DNA of 64,000 nucleotides from Plotosus lineatus. Its lineage: Eukaryota; Chordata; Actinopteri; Siluriformes; Plotosidae. The DNA lies in assembly GCA_024760905.1 (NCBI GenBank), contig CM045729.1:83861550-83925549 (forward strand). Direction: 5' to 3'. Positions 20,992 to 31,390 of this stretch are shown here, one piece after another; position 1 is the stretch's first letter; every line of letters begins with the position of its first letter. The notes under the pieces are model-generated. The model did no database searches, was not told where the DNA came from, and saw only the letters and a program-made list of their open reading frames with translations. The translations under genes and the position numbers were made by a program.

Positions 20992-21110
20992 TTAATGTTT
21001 TGACGTTCTATCTTCCACACCATATAGCATGTTTTGACATCTGACTCGTGACTCATGTAACGTGTTTTGCTGACTGACTGCTGTACTCATAAAACATGTT
21101 TTGACAACCA
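20992..21110 (+). repeat. degenerate ~34-bp tandem repeat
   Basis: Four units begin with ATGTTTTGAC or close variants at about 20994, 21029, 21061 and 21097, spaced 32-36 bp. They may be subterminal repeats of the adjacent piggyBac relic. Confidence 0.5.
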
Positions 21111-21328
21111 TGTTAGTCTCGGCCAATCTTGGGAGAATTCCGATGGGCATTTGTAGAAACCCATGCCCAGATACAATCTGTCATGATCTCTAATAAAAAT
21201 ATAATAGATTTGATTGGTTGATGCTGAAAATTACGAAATTGATCTGGAAATCCTAAGGTTGGCAGGGTTTGTCGTCTGGGACTCCGCTTCCAAGATAGCA
21301 AAAGGCCATATCAAAAGCACTGACTGAC

Positions 21329-21960
21329 ATGTATGAATTTTCTGACAGTGAAAGCAACTGCAGCAAGTTTGAAGGGTTTACTTTATCTGACATCGATGTA
21401 GAAGTGTCTTCAGTATCTTCAGTATCATCGAACGATTCCAGCAGTAAAAGTGATAAGGAAAAGGATTTTTTTTCTCCCCAGCATGGTCTTAGCACCTGTC
21501 ATTGGTGGACCTAAATGACTTCGGCTTAAATTACCATTGAAAATTACTATTGAATTTTGATGCCAGTACTTTCATGCCACTAGATTATTTCCAGCTTTTT
21601 GTGAAACATGAGATTTTTTAGAGTTTGTGACACACCAATAAGTATGCCCCTGGATAATTGAAACAGAGAGGCCATAATTGCTCAGGCACTGTGTAATAAA
21701 TTTTGTTCGAGGAAATGTCGATCAACAACTGATAAAGTTTCAGATGGAAGATGGTTCATTAGATCATGGCAATGTACATATGGGAAAAATAAGAAATAAA
21801 TTACATTCACTTCAGGGAACATGCGAAAAAATTATTTGGCTCTAAATTGTGTAATGTCAATCTGTGTAAAGACAGTTGTCATAATAATCTCCACCCTGCT
21901 CTCAATGAAGATTATGTTTTTGTGTTTCGCCATTACACTAAATGGGAACTGGATTAGGAG
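21329..21960 (+). pseudogene. piggyBac-like transposase relic
   Basis: An acidic N-terminal piece is open at 21329-21514 (MYEFSDSESNCSKFEG, then SSVSSVSSNDSSSKSDKEKD). After a frameshift, about 21545-21640 reads FDASTFMPLDYFQLFVKHEI and then HTNKYA, matching the start of the piggyBac transposase domain (P-L-x-Y/F-F-x-L-F ... TNKYA). A Cys/His-containing segment (LCNVNLCKDSCHNNLHPAL) near 21850-21910 could be the C-terminal cysteine region. The catalytic core between them is missing. Stops and shifts are numerous. The family call is from motif memory and moderately certain. Confidence 0.5.
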
Positions 21961-22031
21961 ACGGTTAAGTGTAAATGCAGGGTTCATGGAGTAGGGAAAA
22001 TGTACATGGACTGTATAAAGTGGATTTAATA

Positions 22032-22493
22032 CTGTATTTTCCAGATCATAAAGCGCACTTAAAATCCTTTAACGTTGTCAAAAATTGATGATGTGCTTTA
22101 TAATCCAGTGTGCCTTATGTATTGACGAGGGTGTGTGTGTGTGTGTGTGTGTAGGACCGCAAAATGCCACCTGTTAAGAGCGATGATTACGAGGTGGATT
22201 TTAAACTGAAGACTATCAGTCACTTATCAGTGCAGCTGACAGTGAGAGGATGAAATTGAACAGTGGCTTACTGAACAGAAAACCACAGGTATGAGCATTT
22301 ATAGTCTCTATTCTACTCAAGGCAACAGCGGTAGTGTGTGAAATGAAGATAGATGACTTTTAAGGGGGTCCTTATTGATGCTTCTCCCGCTTGGTGCACT
22401 TTATAATCCGGTCCACCTTATGTGTGGACAGATGCCGTTCACTGGTGTTGCACCTTATAAAACGCTGTGCCTTTTGGCCTGGAAAATATGGTG
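22032..22493 (+). mobile_element. short pogo-like element with Brinker-type start
   Basis: The left end CTGTATTTTCCAGATCATAA follows TA. The right end reads on the other strand CACCATATTTTCCAGGCC. Inside, ATG 22164 starts MPPVKSDDYEVDFKLKTI, which resembles the N-terminal Brinker-type DNA-binding domain of some pogo-like transposases, and stops within about 30 codons. It includes a short GT microsatellite (22129-22152). A longer relative with similar ends is at 31391-32459. Confidence 0.6.
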
Positions 22494-23485
22494 ATTTATG
22501 TATGCACTGACATATGAAAAAGAACAACAAACTGGTGAGTTTGTATAGCTATACATGTAATAACTATTTCATATATAAACTGAAGATCAGCATAAAGATA
22601 TTCTAGAGACCACTCAATTATACTTTTGTTATTCTGATGTAATATTCACTTTTTTTTTTAACCCTGGTCATTATATATATATAGTATTGTGTGTGAGTTG
22701 GGGCACTGCAGCTGACTGCTACATGTGTAGCCAGACCACTTACTGTACTTTCCAGTTAGTTGTCAGGCACAGCCACGTGATCCAAGGGCCATGAGCAGAC
22801 AACTCTTTTCAGGCTCCTTGACTATGAGGGAAAGAGTTAATAGGCATTTCTATGTTTTAATTTTTCAATTACAAAACAGGTTTAAACTGACTTTGATACC
22901 TCTGTCTTACTGTATTCAATCCTTTTACCTGTACATTATGCAAATCTAAACAATTAATTTGTTTGCCTCATTCACAGTGGGTGAATTTATTCTTGAACAT
23001 GTGTGAGACAACAGAAGAGTCAGTCAAATATTTACAAGTTTTAAATGAAGGTTTTTTTTTCCCCTAATAAATTTGGTTGAAATGTACATAAAGAGCTAAT
23101 GACTCAAAAAAATAAACAAACTTGAAACAAAAAAAAAATCAGAAGTATACATAAAATCAGTAACATCTCAAACGTGATACAAATACAGCAACATCATGTC
23201 AGGTTTGCACCCACCGACTGAGGGTGCGATTAAAATATCCACCATTTTATTGTGACAGCATTGGCAGTGTATTTCTGCCTGGCAGCCTATCAGACCTTGA
23301 AATGTCGATGGCATGCAGTGAGGAAACTGACTGATTTTTCAAATTTTCGGACAGTTATACAAGGCATACACGCATGCTAATATGAAATGAACATGAAATA
23401 AAATGCTTGTCAAATATTGTGATTATATCGTGTAGTTTAAAAGTGCTTGAGCGAATGGGTTGGTCGAAGCAAAATGATAGACAAG
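22494..23485. other. unassigned spacer
   Basis: AT-rich with TA and poly-A/T runs. No element recognised. Confidence 0.4.
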
Positions 23486-23491
23486 TGGAAC

Positions 23492-23499
23492 ACACACAC

Positions 23500-23541
<42 letters not shown>
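23492..23541. repeat. (CA)n microsatellite
   Basis: A CA run with one CG interruption. Confidence 0.9.
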
Positions 23542-23544
<3 letters not shown>

Positions 23545-23610
23545 TCAGGCTACCAGCAGGTTAATTCAGATGAAAAAGAAACAAACCAAAACAAAACCCA
23601 AAACACTGAT

Positions 23611-23806
23611 TCAGAAGACTTCCTTAGCAACTTAGCCTGCATTGTTTACGAGCATATCGTCTTCATAACCTTTATTTTATTTGCTGAAACGGGATTTTAT
23701 TATCAAAACAGTATCCAAAATGGAAAGACTACTTCACGGTCGTTCTGGTCTATTGATTAAGCTGTCTTGTACCGAACTCGGTGAATAATTGCAATGAACA
23801 CCAGTA
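23611..23806 (+). repeat. exon-like orphan repeat, copy 1
   Basis: About 195 bp that matches 46744-46942 at most positions (shared CTTCCTTAGCAACT, GCATATCGTCTTCATAACCT, ATCCAAAATGGA, ACTCGGTGAATAATTGCAA versus ACTCGATGAATAATTGCAA). Both copies have CAG on the left and CCA followed by GTAA on the right, and share an ATG in a MERLLH reading frame. The right end here joins an RTE LINE fragment. Not recognised as a named family. Confidence 0.7.
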
Positions 23807-24038
23807 ACTCCCAAAGAGAACCTCAACATTTTCATCTCTGCTACCTCCAGCTCTGTCTCCTGTTTCTGTGCCACTGTTTCTAAACCATACAATATGGCTG
23901 GCCTCAACACCGTCTTGTACACGTTTCCTTTCATTCTTGCTGATATCCTCCTATCACACATCACACCGGACACTTTTCTCCAAGCATTCCAACCTGCCTG
24001 CACATGCTTCTTCACCTCTTTTCCACACAGTCCATTTC
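23807..24038 (-). mobile_element. RTE LINE internal fragment
   Basis: The reverse strand reads KKHVQAGWNAWRKVSGVMCD, VYKTVLRPAILYGLETVA and EVAEMKMLRFSLGVT, a piece of the region after the RT palm, truncated at both ends. Confidence 0.8.
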
Positions 24039-24208
24039 ATCACCAAATAATGAATTTTTCATGATACGAGCTTCAATCCACCAAAAATCTGCCCAACCAA
24101 AGAGTAAATTTTCTACTTATGAGCTCTGCTGGGGAAATGGCTTTTCCAGCTTGATTAGCCCTGCATTACCTTCACGTGTATTCCTCTGTGCGCCGAGAAC
24201 ATCTTGTG

Positions 24209-24300
24209 CAGTGCTTCTCAATTATTTTCTGTGATGCCCCCTATAGGAAGAAACCCCCCCCCCAGCTCCCTGCGCAACTGTAAATAGTGTTTACTGCACT
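24209..24300 (+). repeat. hAT-like left terminal fragment
   Basis: It starts CAGTGCTTCTCAATTATTTT and continues with CTGTGATGCCCC, matching 29161-29250 (CAGTGTTTCTCAATTATTTT, CTGTGATGCACC). CAGTG...TTCTCAA is a common hAT end. No right end found. Confidence 0.5.
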
Positions 24301-24665
24301 TCAGATCGTTTGTTCAGTGCTTTTACCGTACACCATAGAAAACACAGTGAGAGCACCACTGCCAATTTTATGAGTGTGATTGCTCATACTCTACACTAGA
24401 TGGCAGTGGCGCTCTTACTGCCACCCTCTACACTAGATGGCCGTGAGAGTACCACTGCCATCTCATGTAGAAGATGCGTAATCACACTTATAAAGCTGGT
24501 CCACCAGTTTATTGACTTATTGTTTGTTTTTCTTTTATTATTATTTATTGTTAATTTCAGTATTATTAATGTTACTGTACATGTATTAGTATTGTGAAAT
24601 TATTATTGTTACATGTTTAGCTTAAATATAAAAGGTAAAGTCTGTTGGGCTTTTTAAACAGTAGC
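24300..24665. other. spacer with small inverted and direct repeats
   Basis: It contains a 13-bp direct repeat CTACACTAGATGG (24391 and 24428) and a 15-bp inverted pair around CACTGCCA (24350-24364, 24401-24415). No gene seen. Confidence 0.5.
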
Positions 24666-24905
24666 AAATTTAGACCCCTTTCTCCAGGTCTCGCATGACA
24701 TTGGACAACATGCATGTGAAGAGCACGTTAAATAGGACTGGAGGCCAAGACACAGCCCTGCTTCACACCATTGCTGATTGCAAAGGCTTCCGACACATTC
24801 CCGCTGGAGAGGACCTCGCCAGTCATGCCATCATGGAAAAGCCGGATCATTGACACAAACTTTGGCGGACATCCAATGCATTCTGTGACTGTAAAGAGGG
24901 CCTCT

Positions 24906-25322
24906 CTATTGACTATCATATGCCTTGGTCAGATCCATGAAGACAGAGAATAGGGGCATGTTTTGTTCAATGCACTTCTCCTGGAGTTGTCTAATGGAAA
25001 AGATCATATCAACAGTATTTCTGCCAGGTCTGAAGCCGCACTGTTCCACTGGGAGGTTTTGCTCTAATTCTGTGATAAGTCTGTTGAGCATGACTCTGGC
25101 AAAGATTTTCTGTGCAACAGAAAGGACGGAGATGCCCCTGTAGTTCCCACAGTTGGATTTGCTTCCCTTATTCTTGTAGAGGGAGACAATCAGGACATCA
25201 CGGAAGTCATCAGGCGTCACCTGTTCTTCCCAGATACTCAGCAGGAAATCATGAAAGGCTTTCAGGGCGTTGGGGCCTGCCGCTTTGTTGATCTTGGCAG
25301 GAATGCCATCTTTTCCCAACAC
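24906..25322 (-). pseudogene. reverse transcriptase fragment (third LINE type)
   Basis: 138 open codons from the fingers through motif A: LGKDGIPAKI, DFRDVLIVSLYKNKGSKSNC, GNYRGISVLSVAQKIFARVM, EQCGFRPGRNTVDMIFSIRQ, FSVFMDLTKAYDS. It then shifts frame; motif B (SNGVKQGCVLA) continues at 24728-24919. No motif C is present because the element ends near 24668. Confidence 0.75.
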
Positions 25323-25496
25323 TCTGTTGGGGGAACTGGTTCAGTGCTTCTGCGTCAACTGATGAGGGTCGGTTAAGCAGGTTACTGTAGTGCTCTTGCC
25401 AGCACCTGCTCAAGCCCTCTTGGTCTTTGATGAGGGCAGAACCAGCCGAGAACAATAACGGAGAGTAGCCTGATGTGGAGTGGCCAAAAACTGTTT

Positions 25497-26186
25497 TCAG
25501 AATACTGAAGAATTTGTTGGAGTTGTGGGTATCTGCGTAGTGCTGGACTTCGGCAGCTTTATCCTGCCACCACTGGCCCTGCAAGATTTGAAGGTCACAC
25601 TGGACTTTTGCATGCAGGGTTTTAAATCTTTCACGTTTGGAGATGGAGGATGGGTCATTCTGCTACTCGATGTAGGCCTTGTTTTTAGCATGGAGGGCTT
25701 CTCTGATATTGTCATTGTTTTTGTCGAACCACTCTTCATGCAGCTCATTTTAACTCCAAGCATTTCTTTTTCAGTCTCAGCAATGGTATCCTTGAAAGAG
25801 GACCAATTTTCAGAGCTGCTTTTGGAGGTCAGACCATCATTGAGTTTTTCGTCAAGTGCTTCTTGGAACTTTGCTAGATGGATTGGATTGTTCAGCCAGG
25901 TGGCATTGTTGGAGGCCCTAGCAGTCTTGGGTCGGTTTCTGTAAGGCGGAGTGATATACAGTGACATTACAGCCCTGACCAGCCTGTGATCAGTCCAACA
26001 TTCAGCACCTCTCATAGCACGGGTCACTTGGACGTCCTTGATTTCACGTTGGCATACAATAACAAAGTCGATCATGTGCCAGTGTTTAGACAGTGAGTGC
26101 ATCCAGATGGTTTTGTACTTGTCTGCCATCCTGAACAAAGTGTTGGTGATACAAAGGCTGTGTTCTGCACAGTTGTCTGTTTTCAT
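25497..26186 (-). pseudogene. endonuclease C-terminal part and linker (third LINE type)
   Basis: 229 open codons. The first third is the end of the endonuclease (ITNTLFRMADKYKTIWMHSL, SKHWHMIDFVIV with the conserved Asp, and ECWTDHRLVRAV with the Asp-His pair). The remainder is linker, shifting out of the true frame before its end. The upstream catalytic Glu region is in other frames near 26500. Confidence 0.65.
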
Positions 26187-27602
26187 TGACTTACCCTACA
26201 CCGTGTCTGTCCAGAACGCCTTCCCAGCTGCTGTGGTCCCTTCCTACTCTAGAGTTCAAACCATCTAGCACAGCAAGTTTGTCACTCTGTGAAGTTGACC
26301 TGATGACTTCATCAAAGTGTTAATAGAACTGCTCTTTGTCTTTATCTGGACTGGTGAGTGTAGGAGCATATGCACTGATGACTGTGAGGTGTTTGGCCTT
26401 TTTGAGGGGAATGCGCACTGTCATGAGACATTTGCTAATTCCTACTGGCAGGGCTGGTATGTCCTTCAACAATGCTGTTCTAATGGCAAACCCAATACCA
26501 TGTATCCTGTCCTCAGCTTGCGACTTTCCTTTCCAAAAGAAGGTGTATCCACCTCCTTCTCTCAGGAATCCTTCATCGGCAAAAGCGTTTTGCTGAGTGC
26601 AGCAATGTCTATCCAGTATCGCTGGAGCTCCTTTGCAACAAGCGCCGTTCTTTTTGGCCTCAATGTGCCAGCTCGGTCCAGAAGAGTTCAGACATTCCTG
26701 GATCCCAGAATGAACCTTTGAAGTTTTTTTCTTCTTCCGTATTGTTCGACCGCTATGAAGATGAGTCTGTCAGCCGCGGTAAGCTGACCAGACGCTAGAA
26801 GGGCAAGCAAGCATTGTCTGGGGCACCTTTTCTCGCCCCCGCCCTCATGTGAGGGTGGGCATTGCTGACCTAAAGAAGCTGCCCAGTCGTCCACAGGTGC
26901 TGCCGAACTGTCTTGTTGCCCATGGATTCAGGAACAGAGCAACCACTTACCCATGGACCACCTATGTGCAGGTTTGTAACTACAACAACCAGTGTTCATG
27001 TCCACCACCTGTTGCTCCGCCATGTGCTCATCGCCAGGGGACTTGAGGGGTGTATGCTGACAGGTCAGTATTAAGTTGATGAGATGCAAAACGAAACTGC
27101 GTGAAGGCTTTATAGTGAGAAGACCGTTGCACAGGGGCAATCCCACTCTCGGCCTGGAGAGTCTTAATCCAGTGGCATGGGGAATCATTACAACGGGAGA
27201 CTGCCAGCCTGCAGTGGATGACAAGGGCTTCTGTGGGTGCCACGTCCAGTTCTAGGCGCTCCACGACACTTGCTGCCACCACCTTCACAACTGTTGGATC
27301 TTAGGTGATGATCTCTTCTGATTGTTCTACCGGGAATCAATCTTCGCATGCAGTAGGGCTGGCACAGCCCAAGCCTAACTGAGGGTTTCAGACCCATCAG
27401 CTACCTCTTCACCTGGTTCAGCTGACTCACCAAAGCTGTTGTCCCGTGGGTGACCGCTGTTGCATGCGACAGCTTCAAGGAGCCGCAGGTGAAAGCTGAG
27501 TGCCAGGTGAGGACCAATGACGGGACCAGTGGCTCCCCTGAAAAGGGCATGGCGTTCACCCTGCCAAAGGTATTACCTCTCCCTTACACCCCAACACCCC
27601 AA

Positions 27603-27618
27603 CCCCCCCCCCCCCCCC
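27603..27618. repeat. poly-C tract
   Basis: Sixteen consecutive C. Confidence 0.9.
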
Positions 27619-27649
27619 ATGCTTTTTTATTAGTGTACCGCTCCCTATA

Positions 27650-28600
27650 GTATCACAGTATTCACTCCATGAGGTTTGTTTTGCTTGTTTGATTTTTATT
27701 CTGGCCTTTTCTTGTCCCTTTTATTGTACTAAATGAATTTATCGTAGTTTCTCATCCTATTAGATTCTCCAAAAGCTTTGTTTTTGATTTTTGATTGCTC
27801 TTGATTAAACCACAGGGCTAATTTTTAATTTTAATTTTTAAGCTCTCTGTTATAGTTTCTTGTGCAGCCTCTATTATAACTGCTTGTCCTATTGTTTAGC
27901 CTGTCACTGTCCAAATTGATGAATTTGAAACATGTGTTAATCACTTTACTAAGAACCCATCTTTCTATGGGTTTGTTATGGGCCCTGCTCTGTTCTTCAT
28001 GAGAGTGGATCGTGCCTGCTTCCAATTACTGTATGGTTATCTATTTCCTGTATTGTTCTGTTTGCTACTGAGTGAAAGTTGAGTGTTAAATCTAACACTG
28101 TTTGACTGCATTATTGAACTTATTCTTGGTGATTCTTCATTTAAACATTTTGAGTTTTTCCTGTCCATCATTTCCTCAATTACTAATCCATTTTGATTTT
28201 GCAAATTGAAGTGCACATTATTCCACATTATATTATGCACATTTTGGGGTGTCCTTGCCATATCATCCTTCCCGCTAACTCTACCAAGCTTTTAAAATGT
28301 CAGGTTAATTCCATTTTTAAATTCATTTTAAATAAAATAAATATACAATAACCATAGATGACATCACTTACTCATGACCTAAACACTTTAGCACCCTGTA
28401 TTGGTCAAAGGATAGGGGATGATGTCACAGATAGGATACTACTTAGTATATCTGTGACATCATTACAAAGGTTGCAGGCTATCGAGACAAAGAAGCAGAT
28501 GAACAAACAGATGGACAAAGCACCTCTGACATGGTACATCCATGAAAAAGGTGTGGTGCTACATTTACACAACTTAATAAAATTGTTTTCCAGCAAAGAC
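27650..28600. other. unassigned spacer with a hairpin
   Basis: No gene recognised. It contains the 28419-28463 palindrome, listed separately. Confidence 0.4.
28419..28463. repeat. 45-bp palindromic hairpin
   Basis: Perfect 15-bp arms ATGATGTCACAGATA / TATCTGTGACATCAT around a 15-nt centre that itself pairs (TACTA/TAGTA). Two TGAYRTCA (CRE-like) octamers lie in the arms, and another is just upstream near 28360. Confidence 0.7.
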
Positions 28601-28605
28601 TGTTC

Positions 28606-28608
<3 letters not shown>

Positions 28609-28702
<94 letters not shown>

Positions 28703-28711
28703 GTGTGTGTA
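28609..28711. repeat. compound (GA)n(GT)n microsatellite
   Basis: About 18 GA units followed by about 28 GT units. Confidence 0.95.
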
Positions 28712-28821
28712 TATTTCTCTGTGCACTAAGGAACATGTAGCTGTTATAAATTTCATCTTTTAATCATCAGCCATATTTAAGAAGAGACATTAGTGTAGGG
28801 AGTAAAAAAAAAAACAGTACA

Positions 28822-28995
28822 TAATCAAACTTTTGTCCTTTACTGGGTCATGTGTCCATCACTGAGTAATTTTAATCAAGGTTCATCCGAAGCAAGACAA
28901 AAGGGACAGGGAGGTTTGCATACTTTTTTTTGGGATTTCTAGCTGAAGGACAACACACATGCAGCTGTGTGTTTTACAAAATAGAAAAGGTCTCT
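28822..28995 (+). repeat. orphan interspersed repeat family, copy 1
   Basis: It shares TTTTAATCAAGGTTCAT, GACAAAAGGGACA, GTTTGCATA, CTGAAGGACAACACA and CAGCTGTGTG with copies near 39480, 48440 and 51836. This is the least complete copy. Family not recognised. Confidence 0.6.
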
Positions 28996-29028
28996 GAAGG
29001 GCAATGAGAGAGGGGGTTCACTGTTATA

Positions 29029-29095
29029 CAGGTATGCCTTGACTTAAGACGTTTCAAGTTAAGTCGTTCACGATTATACATCAGTTTCAAAGAAA
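29029..29095 (+). repeat. Tigger-like left end fragment
   Basis: TA followed by CAGGTATGCCTTGACTTAAG and a short near-palindromic ACTTAAGACG block. No matching right end is found before the next element. Confidence 0.4.
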
Positions 29096-29160
29096 TATTT
29101 TGAAAAAAAAAAAAAAAAAAGCCCTCAAAGGCTTTTTCCCATAATGTTTTTAAATTAGCG

Positions 29161-29260
29161 CAGTGTTTCTCAATTATTTTCTGTGATGCACCTTCTAGTA
29201 AGAAAAAAAAAAAATCTTGCCCCATGTGCCCCTCACACAACTGTAAATAATATTGTCGAT
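29161..29260 (+). repeat. hAT-like left terminal fragment
   Basis: A second copy of the CAGTG..TTCTCAATTATTTT block seen at 24209. Confidence 0.5.
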
Positions 29261-29427
29261 AAAATTGTTACTAATACACCTCTACATAGCATTTTATCTT
29301 TATTAACATTAAAAATAAAATAAACATTAAATTCTAGTACAGTATGGCAAAATGCATGTTCCCCAGGGTCATGCACCTATGATATATTTCTTAACTCCAA
29401 AACTTTGAAAGAAAAAGTCTTTCACCT

Positions 29428-30525
29428 CAGTGTGACGTCTGTGGGAAGGAAAAAGTGTGGCAGAAAACACTGCACAACCAGAAGAGGTGACCAGACCCTG
29501 AGGAGGATTGTGGAGAAGGGCCGATTCCAGACCTAGGGGGACCTGTGGAAGCAGTGGACTGGGCTACAGGTGCCGCATTCCCCAGGTCAAGCCACTTTTG
29601 AACCAGAAACAGCGGCAGAAGCGCCTGACCTGGGCTACAGAGAAGCAGCAGTGGACTGTTGCTCAGTGGTCCAAAGTACTTTTTTCGGATGAAAGCAAAT
29701 TGTTCATGTCATTCAGAAATCAAGGTGCCAGAGTCTGGAGGAAGACTGGGGAGAAGGAAATGCCAAAATGCCTGAAGTCCAGTGTCAAGTACCCACAGTC
29801 AGTGATGGTCTGGGGTGCCATGTCAGCTGCTGGTGTTGGTCCACTTTGTTTTATCAAGGGCAGCATCAATGCAGCTAGCTATCAGGAGATTTTGGAGCAC
29901 TTCATGCTTCCATCTGCTGAAAATCTTTATGGAGATGAAGATTTCATTTTTCAGCACGACCTGGCACCTGCTCACACTGCCAAAACCACTGCTAAATGGT
30001 TTACTGACCATGGTATTACTGTGCTCAATTGGCCTGCCAACTCTCCTGACCTGAAGCCCATAGAGAATCTGTGGGATATTGTGAAGAGAAAGTTGAGAGA
30101 CAACAGACCCAACACTGGATGAGCTTAAGGCCACTATCGAAGCATCCTGGGCCTCCATAACACCTCAGCAGTGCCACAGGCTGATTGGCTCCATGCCACG
30201 CCGCATTGAAGCAGTCATTTCTGCAAAAGGATTCCTGACCAAGTATTGAGTGCATAACTGAACATAATTATTTGATGGTTGACTTTTTTTGTATTAAAAA
30301 CACTTTTTTTAATTGGTCGGATGAGATATGCTAATTTTTTGAGATAGGGATTTTTGGTTTTCATGAGCTGCATGCCAAAATCATCAGTATTAAAACAATA
30401 AAAGACCTGAAATATTTCAGTTGGGGTGCAATGAATCTAAATTATACGAAAGTTTAATTTTTATCAGTACATTACAGAAAATAATGAACTTTATCACAAT
30501 ATGCTAATTTTTTGAGAAGGACTAG
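29428..30525 (+). mobile_element. Tc1-like transposon, 5'-truncated
   Basis: It starts within the transposase gene (CACCTCAGTGTGACGTCTGT) and runs to the right terminal block (CACAATATGCTAATTTTTTG, then AGAAGGACTAG) at 30525, next to a GT/AT microsatellite. The left inverted repeat and N-terminal DNA-binding region are missing. It lacks a short segment after GCAGTGGACTGGGC that I recall from related fish Tc1 elements. The copy at 14465-15237 has the identical junction, so they share an already deleted ancestor. Confidence 0.8.
29508..30122 (+). pseudogene. Tc1-like transposase, DDE portion
   Basis: 204 open codons. After an out-of-family first 18 residues the sequence follows Tc1 transposase: RCRIPQVKPLLNQKQRQKRL, KVLFSDESKL (first catalytic Asp), SVKYPQSVMVWGAMSA, FQHDLAPAHTAK (second Asp) and NSPDLKPIENLWDIV (third acidic residue, Glu). 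The frame ends prematurely at NRPNTG through a small deletion near 30110, so the last 50 or so residues are lost. The HTH DNA-binding domains are absent. All three catalytic residues remain, but the protein could not bind its ends. Confidence 0.8.
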
Positions 30526-30531
30526 TGTGTA

Positions 30532-30600
<69 letters not shown>
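30519..30600. repeat. (GT)n(AT)n microsatellite
   Basis: A short GT then a pure AT run at the Tc1 right end. Confidence 0.95.
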
Positions 30601-30602
<2 letters not shown>

Positions 30603-30920
30603 CAAGTAAATTTGGCATAGCCTAGGTAGATGAGCCTAGAGACAAGCTAATTAGATTTAAATTGTTTTTGACTTGCGTTGTCTCTCCTGAAACCAGTTAA
30701 CAAAGCAAACCGGGGTATACCTATATACTGTTCTACTGAATTTTGTTTTGTTTTGTATTTATTATGAGGATTCTTGTTTTTTTTCTTTTTTTTTTTTTTA
30801 ATAATTTGAAACATTTTATGACTGAGGGATCTGCCGAAGTAGTTGAATGCCTATGTATTTAAATGTTCTTTTTTATTGTTCTTTTGTATATTTACCTTGA
30901 TTTTTTAATGACATAACCAA

Positions 30921-30921
<1 letters not shown>
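30601..30921. other. unassigned spacer
   Basis: AT-rich with poly-T runs. Nothing recognised. Confidence 0.4.

Positions 30922-30969
<48 letters not shown>
30922..30969. repeat. (CA)n microsatellite
   Basis: About 24 CA units. Confidence 0.95.
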
Positions 30970-30971
<2 letters not shown>

Positions 30972-31095
30972 GGCAATAATGTTTGTGGGAGGTAACTCCA
31001 GATAAAAATACCCTCAAAAGGTCCAGAACATGAACCCAGGGCCTTCTTGCTGTGACGCTGAAATGATAACCACTATGTCACCCACACTACTATAC
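30970..31095 (-). mobile_element. L2-type 3' region / SINE fragment (antisense)
   Basis: It matches the common fish L2-derived block in antisense: GTGGGAGGTAACTCCAGAT, GAACCCAGGGCCTTCTTGCT, GTGACGC.., AACCACTATGTCACCC. Another such fragment lies at 62110-62275. Confidence 0.55.
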
Positions 31096-31390
31096 CCTAC
31101 TAAATTGAAATCCTCCCACACCTGCAAGGTCTCCCCACTCATGAAGGTACATGCCTGTCTGTACCCTAAATGATTTAAAGTAGGCTTGAGAAAATACGAT
31201 GTGCTCAGATTGAGGGGACAATAGAGGATGTGATGTACCATTAAAAATATCATATTTAGCAGTGGATAAGTCTTTCAGCTTGAAACAATCCCGTAACATG
31301 CAACTAAGGCAACAAAGGAGAGGCAAAGAAAGTACATTTAGGTCATAAAGTGACCTCAAGTGTCTCCAGACCTTATATATATATAATATG
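31096..31390. other. unassigned spacer
   Basis: Only antisense spurious ORFs. Nothing recognised. Confidence 0.4.

Larger units (their letters stand above)
24668..27600 (-). mobile_element. decayed non-LTR retrotransposon of a third type
   Basis: The reverse strand carries, in order, a 5' region (26700-27600, poorly conserved), an endonuclease (about 26000-26640) and a reverse transcriptase (24728-25584), truncated after RT motif B. Endonuclease traces include IPALPVGISKCLMTVRIPLK, VISAYAPTL, SKHWHMIDFVIVCQRE and TRAMRGAECWTDHRLV. RT traces include KAAGPNALKAF, NYRGISVLSVAQKIFARV, QCGFRPGRNTVDMIF, FMDLTKAYDS and GVKQGCVLA. It differs from both RTE types and from Rex1 here. I think it belongs to the I/Jockey-related group widespread in metazoans but cannot fix the clade. 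Many frameshifts; dead. Confidence 0.75.
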
